From: Hawksworthiomyces lignivorus
Lineage: Eukaryota > Ascomycota > Sordariomycetes > Ophiostomatales > Ophiostomataceae
DNA length: 64,000 bases
Direction: 5' to 3'
NCBI GenBank assembly: GCA_002917075.1
Contig: NTMA01000077.1
Span: 124,001 to 188,000, forward strand
In this document: positions 42,666-54,111 of the stretch, in pieces
How the letters are laid out: each line of letters opens with the position of its first letter
Numbering within the stretch: position 1 is the stretch's first letter
Made by a program: the position numbers and the translations under genes
Notes under the pieces: generated by a model
Databases searched by the model: none
Told to the model about the DNA's origin: nothing
What the model saw: the letters and a program-made list of their open reading frames with translations, nothing else

Positions 42666-45600
42666 ATGCTCACCGCATTTACCGCCCGCCCCATCGTCGA
42701 GCTCAAGCCGACCGTCAAGTCCAAGATCGAGTCGCTCGTCGCGTACGGCGATCGCCTGCTGGTCGGACTGAACACGGGCGTGCTGCGGGTGTATAAAGTA
42801 AACGAACCGATAGAAGCTGCTCCATCAGCAGCAGCAGCAGCAGCAGCAGCAGGAACAACAACAACACCAGCACCAGAGAAGAACACACAAGATGCGGCAT
42901 CAAAGAACACACCAGGGGCGGCCAAGGGCGGCGGTAAGAGCAGCAACAGCAGCTCCTCCACTCCCCCGGCCATCCTCCTCCGCGAAGTCGACCGGTTTGC
43001 GTCCCACTCCATCGACCAGCTGGCCATCATTAAAGAGGCTGACACGTTAGTCTCCCTCGCCAACTACGCCGTCTCGCTGCACGACCTGCAGTCCTTTGCT
43101 CCCCTGCCGGGAGCCGCCCCCCTCCCCGGCACCAAGAACGCCAGCTGCTTTGCGGTGACGAGCAACATCGTCAAGGACCCGACCACGGGCATCCCCGAGA
43201 TCGTCTCGCGCCTTGCCGTCGCCATCAAGCGGCGACTGCTGCTCTGGAGCTGGTACGCCAGCGAGCTGAGCGGCGGCGACGCCCTCCAAGACGGCAGCGC
43301 GGACGCGCCGCTGCCCGAGATCGTCCTCGCCGAGACCATCCGGTCGCTGACGTGGGCCAGCGCCACCAAGCTGGTGGTCGGCATGAACGCCGGCTACGTG
43401 CTGGTGGACGTGGTGACGCGGACCGTGGAGGACATTGTCGAGAACGGCGGCGCGGGCAGCAACGGCACAAACGGCAGCGGCGGAGATGTCTCCGCCGCTG
43501 CAGCTGCCGCCGTGGGCGTGTCGGCGGTCAGCCGCTTCGGCGCCTTTAGCAGCGCCAGCATGGGCTACATGGGGCTGGGCAACTACATGCCGAAGCCGCT
43601 GGCGGCGAAGCTGGCGGACGGGCAGGTGCTACTGGCCAAGGACGTGCACTCGCTGTTTGTGACGGATGCGGGGCGGCCGGTCGACGGCAAGCGGCCCATT
43701 CCCTGGCCGGCAGCGCCCGAGAGCGTCGGCTACAGCTACCCGTACATCCTGGCGCTGCAGCCGCCGTCGCGCGGGTCGCTCGAGGTGCGCAACCCGGACA
43801 CGCTGAGCCTGCTGCAGACGATTTCCCTGCCGGGCGCGGCGCAGCTGCACGTGCCGCCGCCGTCGGTCAGCCTGGCCCACGCCGGCAAGGGCTTCCACGT
43901 GGCATCGGAGCGCGGCATCTGGAAGATGGACGCCACGGGCTACGACAGCCAGGTGGCCGAGCTGGTGGCCCACGGCCACCTAGACGAGGCCATCAGCCTG
44001 CTGGGCCTGCTGGAGGACGCCCTGCTGCGCGACAAGGCCGCTACGCTGCGCGCCGTCAAGATGCAAAAGGCCGAGCGCCTGTTCCGCCAGAAGAAGTACC
44101 TGGCGTCCATGGACCTGTTCAACGAGGAGGACGTGCACGCGCCGCCGGCGCGCGTGCTGCGCTTTTTCCCGCGGTCCATCGCCGGCGACCTGTCGGACGA
44201 GCCGGCGCCGGAGCCCGAGCCGGAGCCCGAAGAAGCGGGCAAGAGCGACGAAAATGACAACGACAGCCAGGCGGCCGGCGCGGCCGCAGAAGCTGGCACA
44301 GACAGCGACGCAGAGGCGGCTGCTGCTGGTGCTGTCAATGGAGGCGCCAGCCAGTCGAACAGTGACAGCGCGGCGGCTGTCGCGGCGGCGGCGGCGGCGC
44401 CGCCGTCGCCGGCCCTCTCTTCCTCGGCCGTCGCCGCGAGGCTTCAAGAGCGCGCGGCGGCGTCGTCGACGCCGCCGCCGCCCGAGGTCTCCTCGTCGCT
44501 GCCGCGGTCGGCCGCCGGCGGGTTCACCAAGATGTTCCTGGGCCACCGCAAGATCAACTCGGAGACGGCGTCGATCGCGTCGGTGCAGAAGGGCGGCAGC
44601 GGCGACTCGGACACGGCCAGCATCAAGGGCAAGCCGGACGCCACTGTCACTGCTGCTGCCACCGCCACGACGGTGCTCAAGAACGGCTACGTGCCGTTGG
44701 AGGGCAAGGAGCTGAAGAAGGCGGCTGAGGCCCTCAACAGCTACCTGGCGGGGACGCGGGCGCGGCTGCAGCGGGTGATCGACCCGGCGACGGGCAAGCT
44801 GAAGCCGGGGGCGAAGAAGAGCGATGTGGCGGCCGCGACGGCGCGGCGGAAGCTGCTGTCGCTGCCGCCGCTGTCGCCGCTGTCGCCGCGCTCTGCTACT
44901 GCGGGCGACGACAACAACAACTACAATAACAACAACGCGCTCGGCAAGGTGGATGCGGACGACGACGGCGGCAGCAGCAGCGGCGCAGACGAGGATGACG
45001 AGGCGCGCGAGCGGCGGCTGCGGGCCACGTTCACGCTGGTGGACACGACCATGTTCCGCGTGCTGATGCTGATCCGGCCGACGCTGGCCAGCTCGCTGTT
45101 CCGCATCCCCAACTTCTGCGACCCGGACGTGGTCAACGAGCGGCTGCTGGCCACCAGCCGCTACAATGAGCTGGTCGACTTCTTCTACGGCAAGCGGCTG
45201 CACCGGCCGGCGCTGGAGCTGCTGCGGCGGTTCGGCGAGGCGAAGGAGGATGGGGGAGGCGGCGACGACGCTGCTGCCGCCGCCGCCGCAGACGACGTCA
45301 GCGTGCCGCCGGCCCTGCGCGGGCCGCAACGCACCATCGCGTACCTGCAGAGCCTGCCGCCCGACATGATCGACCTGGTGCTCGAGTTCGCCGCCTGGAC
45401 GCTGCGCGCCGACCCCACGCGCGGCATGGACGTGTTCCTGGCCGACTCGGAGAACGCCGAGACGCTGCCGCGCGACCGCGTCGTGCGCTTCCTCGCCAGC
45501 GTCGACCCGCGGCTCGAGATGCGCTACCTCGAGCACGTCATCGGCGAGCTCAACGACCTCACCCCGGACTTCCACAACCGCCTCATCGAGCAGATGATCC

Positions 45601-46768
45601 GCCTGCTCAAGGCCGGCCGGCCGGCCGATCCACCCGCGGCTGCGGCGGCGAGCGCGCAGGGGGCGGGCGAGGCCGAGAGCCGAGACAAGGACAAGGAGCT
45701 GCGCGACGAGTGGGACGCCACCATGGCCCGGCTGATCGCGTTCCTCAAGGAGAGCGGGCAGTACAGCCTCTCCAAGGCGTTTGGGCAGATCCCGCGCGAT
45801 GGTCAGTCGCCCCCCCACCGTTTTTACTTTCACGATCCACGCATATGCTAACTGGAATGTGCTAGATCCCCTCTTCTACGAAGCCCAGGCCATCGTGCTC
45901 AGCAACATGGACCAGCACAAGCAAGCACTGGAGATCTACGTGTTCAAAATGAAAGACTTTGCAAAGGCAGAAGAGTACGTCTTTCTCAGATTTATTGGCA
46001 TTCAATTTTTACTTTTTCTCTCGTCTTCTAGCACTCTACTAACTTGGTCCTACCAGATACTGCAACCGCATCCACAAGGCGCAAGAGCTGGCCGAGCCCA
46101 CGTCCATGTCGTCCGCGGGGCCGCTGCTGCTGACCGGCAGCAGCCAGTCGCGGCGGACGTCGCGGGCCGGGAGCAGCAGCACATACAAAGACGACCGAGG
46201 AGCAGCCGGCAGCGAGAGCAACCAGGTCTCGGACGCGGACGACGCCGCAGCGACGCCGCCGTCCATCTACCACACGCTGCTGTCGCTGTACCTGACGCCG
46301 CCGGCGGGACAGGAGCGGCAGCTGAACCCGGCGCTGGACCTGCTGTCGCACCACGGCTCACGGCTGCCGGCGTCATCGACGCTGCAGCTGATCCCCGACG
46401 GGCTGCCGGTGGCGGAGCTGGCGGCGTACTTCCGCGGGCGGATGCGGGCGGCCAACAGCGTGGTCAACGAGACGCGCATCGAAAAGGGGCTGCGGCAGAC
46501 GGCGGTGCTGGCGGCGCAGGCGGCGCTGCTGCTGGGCGACGACGACAGCGCGCTCCTGGCGGCGGCAGGGGCGGGGCTGCCGGCGGCGGCGGCCGGGCGC
46601 AACCGCCGCGTGGTGATCAGCGAGGAGCGCGTGTGCGGCGTGTGCCACAAGCGGCTGGGCGGCAGCGTCGTGGCGGTGCTGCCGGACAACACGGTCGTGC
46701 ACTACGGCTGCCTGAACCGGGCTAGCGGGCGCGCCGACGGGCGGTCGGTGTCGTCGGCCTGGCGGTAA
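42666..46768 (+). CDS. VPS39: HOPS complex subunit Vps39/Vam6
   Basis: Exons are 42666-45801, 45866-45974 and 46057-46768, with introns of 64 bp (45802-45865) and 82 bp (45975-46056), both with TGCTAAC or CTACTAAC branch sites. The product has 1318 residues. Vps39 joins the Rab7 GTPase Ypt7 to the HOPS tether and is needed for vacuole fusion and for TORC1/EGO signalling. The N-terminal CNH domain begins at KPTVKSKIESLVAYGDRLLV. The middle holds helical repeats interrupted by large Ala/Ser/Pro-rich inserts (about 44200-44530 and 44820-45000). RVLMLIRPTLASSLFRIPNF and DPLFYEAQAIVLSNMDQHKQ belong to the VPS39 domain 1/clathrin repeat. The C-terminus has the VPS39 domain 2 with CGVCHKRLGG and VVHYGCLNR, a CxxC...HxxC remnant of a RING finger. 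An early Ala run comes from a GCA repeat (about 42829-42852). Confidence 0.93.
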
Positions 46769-47027
46769 AGAGAGAGGGGAGATTCGTGTCGCCGTCCCCT
46801 TTGCCGAAATCTCTCCCATCCCCCCCCCCCCCCATCCAGGAGGAGAAACAACAAGAAACGATATATGTACATGTATATAGAGCCGTGATAGCACAAGTGA
46901 ACAAATTTTATATACCCCCCCAACCCACCGACTCGGACGCGGGATTGCGGGATTGCTTTTTTTCTTTTTTTTCTTACTTCTCCTTCGTCCTTTTGCCTTT
47001 GTCTCTCTTCTGCTTCTGCTGGTGCTG

Positions 47028-47372
47028 CTACTCTTCCACCATCTCTTCGCCGTAGTTTTCCTCTTCCTTCTGGGCGGCCTTGTCGGCGCCCTCTGCGGCC
47101 TGCGCGTCCAGGACCATGCGCGCCGTCAGCTCGCGGTTGATGTCCTCCTGAACGGAGACAACCGCAGTGCGCAGCGCGGCGAGGAAAGCAGCGGTGCTCT
47201 TTGTGCTGCTACCGTTGCTACCATCACCATTGCCAGATGCAGCGGCGGCCGAGGCGTCTGTGCTGGCCGACGCCGCAGAGGCGGACGGAGCAGCTACAGG
47301 CAGTTCCCGGCTGGTGGTGAACGGCTCATGGCCGGGCGCGGCGTAGGTGGCCTGGAGGACGGGCTTTGACAT
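47028..47372 (-). CDS. GON7: EKC/KEOPS complex subunit Gon7
   Basis: A single exon encodes 114 residues. KEOPS makes the universal t6A37 modification of ANN-decoding tRNAs and affects telomeres; Gon7 is its small, poorly folded subunit and contacts Pcc1. The match to the family is the helix STAAFLAALRTAVVSVQEDI followed by NRELTARM and the end EEENYGEEMVEE. A Ser/Ala/Gly-rich linker occupies residues about 28-58. The gene is convergent with VPS39 (259 bp between stops). A T-run just upstream of the ATG (on the minus strand an A-run) lies in the leader. Small size makes the call less certain than for large genes, but the C-terminal signature is characteristic. Confidence 0.85.
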   Translation of the reverse strand: MSKPVLQATYAAPGHEPFTTSRELPVAAPSASAASASTDASAAAASGNGDGSNGSSTKSTAAFLAALRTAVVSVQEDINRELTARMVLDAQAAEGADKAAQKEEENYGEEMVEE

Positions 47373-48159
47373 TTTGCCTTTTTTTTTCTTTTAGAGAGAG
47401 AGAACTGTAGTGTAGCGCTTGTCTTCCAAGAGCGTATGTAAAGTAGTTCTGGTCGCGTGGTTGTCGTGATTAAGCTGACTAGATGCGAGTAACGTTCTGA
47501 TGTGAAGCCCAAAAAAGAAGCAGAGGGCAAAAATGAGATTTCTCCCAATTTGGCGGGGTCGCTGGTGCTGAGGGGGGGTCACTTAGCTCCTGCTATTCTA
47601 GGTGCTTAGGCATTCCCTCTAGCACACTTAGCGTTCTTTTAGGCTGCACTCTACAGAGAAGCTACAGTGCAATTGAATTGCCCTACATAGCAGCTTGCTG
47701 GTTGTGTCTTTGGCATCCCTTCTCTTGCTGGCATCCAGACGTCCACACCCTCAACGACGACATGAACGACGAGCAGCGATCATCAGCAATAAGATACCAA
47801 AGAGGTCTAGAAGAACCAAAAGATTCCAAGAGCAACACAGCCACCCGAGACGGTGGGTCGCTGCAACATCCAAAAATAAAACGGCCAGCGTGCTAGCACA
47901 GCAAACGGCCTGCAGCTTGCTGCTTTAGTCTGTTGTGGTGGTCGCATCCATCGCAGCCTTACTTGGGACCGAGTGCCGATTCGCCGATGCTATGTCGGCG
48001 ATCGGTAGAAGGCTCTGTTTGTTTCTGTGCCAAGGAGAGTCCAATGCAAGCCTAGTTCCTGGTTTTCGGGTCGTTGCGTAAGGGTATTTCTACATACATG
48101 CGTGATAGAGACCTGTCACGGGCATGCTCGATTGGGTGGTTGGTGGCTGGTGGCTGCTG

Positions 48160-48186
48160 ACTGTTGGCTGTTGGCTGTTGGCTGCT
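48160..48186 (+). repeat. Short tandem repeat, 7-bp unit TTGGCTG
   Basis: Three to four near-identical copies of GTTGGCT follow a degenerate GGTGGCT stretch (from about 48138). Non-coding. Confidence 0.7.
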
Positions 48187-48294
48187 GTGCACGGTCGTAC
48201 ATATATTCGTGAAGAAAAAGAGACAAGATATCACCAGAAACTGGTGGGGTCTCTGGTATTGAGCTATCGTGCTGACAGGTGCAGGGTGTCTTGT

Positions 48295-48348
48295 CTGGCT
48301 CGACTGGCTCGACTGGCTCGACTGGCTCGACTGGCTCGACTGGCTCGG
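48295..48348 (+). repeat. Tandem repeat, 9-bp unit CTGGCTCGA, six copies
   Basis: Five perfect copies (48295-48339) and a sixth ending in G (48340-48348). The unit is a multiple of three and would read Gly-Ser-Thr, but no supported gene covers it. Confidence 0.9.
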
Positions 48349-48963
48349 CTGCACTGGACATGAAGCTCTCGCTTGCTAGTCGTGCCAGTCTCCCAGTGTT
48401 GCAGCATAGCCATGGGTCCCAGATCTCGGCCGCGACAGCTATTTCGGGCAAAACGGCCGTGCATCATGCACCAGCTGTCAGCAGGGGCTTCTGGCTCGCC
48501 CCCACAGTGCCGCTGGATGTGGGTGCCAACTGACGACGCCTCTGACGACTTGTATCCTGCTGCCCGTTTCCACATCCGCCAGCGATCTTCGCCAGCGTGC
48601 AGATCGCGAGAAATCTGCACAGCGAGAAGCGTACATATGAGTACGAGAGTACAAGTACCTGTCTTCGCACGAGTATATTAGGCGGCTCAGGCCAGCCGCC
48701 TGGAGTGAGAAGACGGGCGCTCCCGACGGTCAACGTCTTTTGCTCTCGAACAAGTTCATCGTGAGGCTCCACTAGCAGTCTTCACCCCAACCTCATACGT
48801 TCTCCAGCGTCTGTGTGCCACCTGTACCACACCGGCTCGCGACTATCCAGCCATCTAGCTGTCTACGGCGTAGCTCTGTCTTCTTTGCTGTCGCCTCCTG
48901 ATTGGGCCTCTCTAGAGTCCGCCACAAACTGTCCTGTCCTGTTCTTCTTTGGCGACTGTGGGA

Positions 48964-51153
48964 ATGGAGAAACTGAAAAAAAAGTACAACCACAAGCACA
49001 AGCACAAGCTCAAACACGAGAACAAACACAAGGAAAAACTCAATGAAAAGACTGATGAAAAACCCGATGAAACCATCGATGAAGAAAACAAAGAAGTCAA
49101 CAAGCACAACAAGTACAAGTACGAATATAGGCCCTTTGAGATGAGCGACCGGCAGATCCGGCTGCTGGACCTCTCTCCGGGCCCCGGCCCCATCAAGGGC
49201 AGCCTGCGGCAGGCCTCGCTCGCAGACATCCGCGAGAAGTACGAGTGCCTGTCCTACTCGTGGGGCTCGCCCACGGCGGGGCCCACCAGGGAGATCTACG
49301 TGGACGGCCTGCAGGTCTCGGTCCGGCCGAATCTGTACGCGGCTCTGCTGCGCCTGCGGGGCCAGGCCAGCGCGGAGCACCCCCGCGTGCTGTGGGTCGA
49401 CGCCCTCTGCATCAACCAGGACGACTTTGGCGAGCGGAACACGCAGGTGCGGCTGATGGGCGAGATCTACAGCTCCTGCCGCCAGGTCGTCATCTGGCTG
49501 GGCGAGCACGACCCCCTGACCGAGTCCGCCTTCGCGGGCGTCGAGTTCATGGCGCCCCAGGCGGACGCCGGCGGCAAGTTCAACTACTACGACTGGCGGC
49601 AGGCCCAGCGCGGCGGCAGGGCGTCCGCGTTCCCGCTGAACCGCATCGAGGCCCTCGAGTCGGGCGCCGCCTTCACCTCGCTCTTCTCGCGGCCCTGGTT
49701 CACGCGCGTCTGGGTCATCCAGGAGCTGGCCCTGAGCCCCAGCGCCGTCGTCGTCTGCGGCAAGTTCCAGATCAGCTGGGACCGCATCGCCAAGGCCCAC
49801 GGCGTCTCCAACTCCAACTTTGAGGTCCAAAACCACGTCGGCACCATCCTGCGCTACCGCAACTGGCCCGCCGGCATGGCCCGCGACATCTTCAACCACA
49901 TGATCATGGCCTGGCACAACGACGCCACCGACCCCAGGGACAAGATCTACGGCTTCATGGGCCTCCAGTCCCTGCGGGACAAGCGGGGCGAGATCTGGAA
50001 CGAGGAGGTCCCGATCCACATCGATTAGTACGTTTTCCGGGTGCTCCCGCATTTTTGCCACAGCCCCCCCCATACTCTCCCCATCCAGCGTCTGGCGGCA
50101 AGGCCGCGGCTAACCAAGGTGCAATCTCTCAGCAAGGCAGATGCCGACCTGGTCTTTGCCACATTTACGAGAACATACTTGGAAAAGACCCAAAATCTGC
50201 AGGTGCTTGCCATCTGCAGAGGCTGCAAAGTCAGGACCTCTGGCAAGCAGGACGACTCGTATCCCTCGTGGGCAATCGACCACAGATACGACAGGAACAG
50301 CGAGCCCCTGCCGCACGAGCTCATCAGCTGGGGCTACGCCGAATGGAAGGCGTATCCGCAGGGCCTGCGGGCGGGCGGCAGCAGCAGCCTCTGCAAGCCG
50401 CTGTTCGAGGGGGAACTTCTGGGCCTGCAGGGGATCGAGTTCGACACCGTCGCGAGCGTGAGCCCCGTGAACGCGTCCGCGCCCGCCCAGGAGGCCCAGA
50501 GCTCCGTGGCTGGCGGCATGACCGCGTGGGTCCGCCCCTTTGCCTTTTACCTCACGGGCGGCATCGCCTCCTGGAAGAGCGCCATCCACTTCTGCCAGTT
50601 CTACCTCGCGGCCCGGGACCTGTGCCAGGCCGCCGCGGGCCCGGGCGGCGTCTACGAGCCGACGGGGCAGACCATGCTGGAGGCGTTCTGGCAGGTGATC
50701 CGCGGGCGCGAGCCGCCCATCGGCCGCGAGACCGAGGCCGACGCCCGCACGCGCAGGCAGTTTGAGGACGTCGACGGCCTGCTGACCCGCCAGGCCGGCC
50801 GCGCTGCCACCGTCCGCTCCGTCGCCTCCATCACCCGCGGCATCGTCGGCCACCCGTCGTACATCGAGTTCTTCTCCCTCATCGGCCTCACCAAGCAGCG
50901 CCGCTTCTTCGTCACCGACAGGGGCTACATCGGCCTGGGCCCGCGCGAGACCAGGCCCGGCGACCGCGTCGTCGTCCTGCAGGGCCACGGCGCGCCCGTC
51001 GTGACCCGGCCCGCGGACGCTGACGCTGACGCCACCGCTGACGCCGCCGGTGGAAGCAAGCACGGGCGCATCGTGGGCGACAGCTACGTCCACGGCATCA
51101 TGCAGGGCGAGGCGTTCGACGAGGACAAGTGCGAGCTGCTGTGGTTTCGGTGA
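48964..51153 (+). CDS. HET-domain (heterokaryon incompatibility) protein
   Basis: Exons are 48964-50027 and 50133-51153, with a 105-bp intron (GTACGT...TCTCAG, branch GGCTAACC). The product has 694 residues. The HET domain (about 93-240) shows all three blocks: YECLSYSWG, RVLWVDALCINQDDFGERNT with QVRLMGEIY, and RPWFTRVWVIQELALS. FNHMIMAWHNDATDPRDKIY and the late GHPSYIEFFSLIGLTKQRRF to DRVVVLQGHGAPVV complete the usual full-length architecture. HET domains resemble TIR folds and can trigger cell death after non-self contact; the partner is unknown. Just before the domain comes YEYRPFEMSDRQIRLLDL, the usual HET-protein opening, so the start must be upstream of Met60. Residues 1-50 are an extra Lys/His/Glu-rich stretch. 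The neighbour, in convergent orientation, is a zinc-finger protein. Confidence 0.9.
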
Positions 51154-51941
51154 CGGACTGTCTTCGGGCTGCGGTCTTGGACAGCGGGAGAATTGAGACG
51201 GGGGCGCTTGCCGTGTTTTGCAGTCTTTATCTGCTGCGTAACCTGTCTGTGCTATGTTCCACCACGTCCTTAGCGGACAATATTTTGTGAAACGTACATT
51301 GTTGCTTTGCCTGCACAACTACAGCTCAAGCGCCGAGATTTGAGATGATCACGACGATGCGTTATTGTAACGGACAAAGGTAAGCCGATAGCGAGCGAGT
51401 AGAGCCGTGGGGAAATAATGTAATGAATAATCAAACAAAACGTACTCTAGAATCTATCAAGACAGGTCTGTTCGCGCCCAATCTCCGCTATGCTATTTTA
51501 ACGTAAATTTGCACCGTCTATGATTTTGGTACCGTTTGAAAATGAAGCTCCGCGCGACTATGCGACTATGCATCCAATGAAAAGAAATGCTCACCCCAAT
51601 TCGTCCTCTGCTGCCTGTTTTCGTGCCAGGTATTGAAAGCCACGTCAGCCTCTGATGCCCATGTCTATTATGCGTCATAGATATGCTCTCTCATATATCT
51701 TATGTCGGCTGCCCCAATTTAAGGCTTCTGTGCAACTGTTCCGGTTGCTTGCGCTTCCTGTCCTACGTGATGCACCTTACAGGGATCCTCCCTGTCGTCC
51801 TCCTCGAAGCCGGTTGGTTCGGATATTCTCCCTTACTTTCAAAGCCGGAGAATTACGGCTGGGGGGTTTTTTTTTAACCCACAGTTGCCATTACATCAAG
51901 TTCCTGTTGTTTTGACACTCTGGGTTTTCGCTTAAGCCTTA
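51154..51941. other. Convergent interval between the HET gene and the zinc-finger gene
   Basis: The 788 bp hold no supported gene. A T-run (51869-51876) follows a G-run. The 3' ends of both genes should lie here. Confidence 0.55.
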
Positions 51942-54111
51942 CTAACCAAGAAAGTATAAACGCTCAACGGCAGCGGCATCGAACCACGTTTGGAGATCAC
52001 CCTCATTAGACACCATCCCGTCAAGATCGATTAAATCATCTCCAGCTGAAGTTTGGCTGAGGTCTCCGAGCAGGGGCAGATTCTGTCTTTCGACAAGTGA
52101 ATCTTGGCCTAAGCCACCTACAGGCAGGAGTGGCCTCATCCCAGGAGGATCGAATTCCAAATCCAAAAGCGCCATCCTCGGGTGAACATCGAGATCCGGC
52201 ACAAGGGTGGCAGAGTCTGCCACGGTTGGTCGACTTTGATGGTCTGCAAGCGCAGGCACGGACATATCTTCCGGTGGAAGATGAACTTCTCTAGTTGGAA
52301 ATGTCCTGCTCGAGGACGAGCTCACGATGCTTTGCGGCCTCAGATATTGATCAGCGCCGTGTCTTGCGACGGGAGATTCGGTCGCAGGTGATTGGCCTCC
52401 ATTAGCGTTGCCAGTGGACGCCCTACTACTCTGTGCCCTACTACTCTGGAGATTGTTCCTGTCGTCATCGTATACTTTGCCTATTGCCCGTGAGTAACAA
52501 TCCTCAAGAGACTGCATTGTATCCGACTGCATTGTATCCGACTGCATTGTATCCGTTTCGGGTTGTGGCGGTATCCAGCCGTTATTTATCAGTTCCTCCC
52601 AGAGATACGAGCAGACGGAGCCCTTCTTAGCGTCTAGGGCAGTGAAGACGGATTCTGGGCCGTCCATGTCGTGGTAGGGCGATAATGGATGTGTGAGACC
52701 AGGAAATACAATGGCAAAGATTTTAAACCACCGCTCGTCTTCTGTCAGATTTTTATCCAGTCTCTTGTGCAGCTCATCTTGCTTTTCCCCGTCGATGAGG
52801 TCGCTGGTGGGCTCTTCGCGTTGTTCGCAGCTGCGTGTCCGGCCATGTGCGTCGCGCTCATTCCGGGTGCTAAAGTTCACATAGCAGCTGTAACAATAGA
52901 GCAGGTTTGCATAGTGGCACCGTTTGAGGTGCTGCTTGACGTCTTTGGCCCTGGAAAATCGGAAGTGGCCGCAGCTCTCTTGATAGTAGGCGGGATTCTT
53001 TTTGACAAACGGGCATGCGAATTTTCGCTTGTCCGCCGGCGCCCGCCTCTTGCGGCCGTGGTCGTGCGTGTCGCCATCTCTGCGCCCGCTGAACTCAGGG
53101 TTCGAGTCCGAGTCCGAGTCCGGCGACCGCCCGTGTTTTTGGGACGGCCTGCGGTTCCGGCCGGCTCCTCCTGTCCTGCCGCGGTTTTGCGGCGACGAGT
53201 TCGTTCCCGATGGGCCGCCGGCTCCGACGTCCGCGGCGGCCGCATGGTTTTGGCTCGTCTCCGTCTGGCAAGACTCGGCCGCCACCGACCGCTGGTCGCC
53301 CCCGCAGGAGTGAACAAAAGAGTAGGCGTCGTCGTCCTCGTCGTCGGACGCGTCGTCGGACGAGCTCGAGGAGCTAGAGCTATCCGTGTCGCTCGAATCG
53401 TCGTCATCAGCGTCCAGGGCAGCGGCGCCTGGCACGACGCGGAGATCGTGAACAGAGGCCGCGGTGATGGACAGCTTTGGGATATTGGATCTCGCGTTTT
53501 TGGATTTTTCTGGTGGCGGAGCTCTCTGGGCGTGGAGCTGCTCGCCGGCGGGCGGTGTCTGGGCGGCCGGGTCTGGGGTCTGGTCGTCTGCCCCTAGTTT
53601 TTGACAGCCGCCGGAGCCGTGGCCTTTCCGAATGAAATCATTGATGCGCGGGATTTTTCCTTTGTCGAACTTTGGAAGAATGCTCTTGAAGGTGCTCTTG
53701 TCGAACGTTGGCCCTTCGCCTCCGTTCCCGAGGCTCTTGGAGGTCCAAGGGGGCCTCGAAGGCTTCCTTTTTCGAGGATACCAGCCCTTGTCGCGTTTTT
53801 TTGCTTGCTCCGTGCCCTTCTGACGTGCGTTAGCTAGCAGGCACGGACGACATGGATGGAGACGGCGCACGGCCTCTGCAAGATGTGGATCTCTGTCTTC
53901 TTACCTTGAGGCCTGTCTCGGCCAGGCTAGTGTCTATCCACCTGGACGAAGTATCCTTCGCACACTCCCAGCGTTCTGGCAGTTTTGGAAACATGGAGCC
54001 GCTGGAAAAGGAAGAGCGGGGGTGGAAGCGCGGTTTACGATCGGCATGACTGTGTTGGTGTGCGTCTCCCGTTAGCAGACGGGCCATGTCTTGTTGGTTC
54101 ATTGTCGCCAT
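51942..54111 (-). CDS. Fungal zinc-finger protein with a C2HC-type second finger
   Basis: Exons are 54111-53905 (69 codons) and 53819-51942, with an 85-bp intron (GTAAGA...ACGTCAG, branch GCTAACG). The product has 694 residues. A Pro/Ser/Arg/Asp-rich disordered first half includes a Ser/Asp run (about 53340-53400). The zinc region lies at about 331-405: KRKFACPF with a second Cys 13 residues on, then KDVKQHLKRCHY, followed by YCYSCYVNF and HGRTRSCE. This double finger is frequent in Sordariomycete proteins that occur near HET or NLR-type genes. It may bind DNA or RNA, but its role is unknown. LTEDERWFKIFAIVFPGL follows directly and is typical of the same family. The rest is disordered, with a triple DTMQS repeat and an acidic C-terminal part like an activation region. 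It converges on the HET gene. Confidence 0.8.
52510..52554 (-). repeat. Three perfect copies of a 15-bp coding repeat (DTMQS)
   Basis: GACTGCATTGTATCC (plus strand) is repeated three times without a mismatch inside the zinc-finger gene and gives three DTMQS units. Perfect identity means recent duplication. Confidence 0.9.

Larger units (their letters stand above)
47373..48963. other. Intergenic between GON7 and the HET gene, repeat-bearing
   Basis: No gene is supported. It carries a G-run near 47571-47577, tandem TTGGCTG units at about 48160-48186 and the 9-bp repeat at 48295-48348. This marks the left side of a sparser, accessory-looking part of the window. Confidence 0.5.

Noticed and set aside
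43980..45833. 617-codon minus-strand frame opposite VPS39
   Set aside because: Arg-rich shadow caused by GC-biased wobble positions; no ATG-supported domain.
50110..51318. 402-codon minus-strand frame opposite HET exon 2
   Set aside because: Shadow frame; HET exon 2 has family motifs and exact splice phase.
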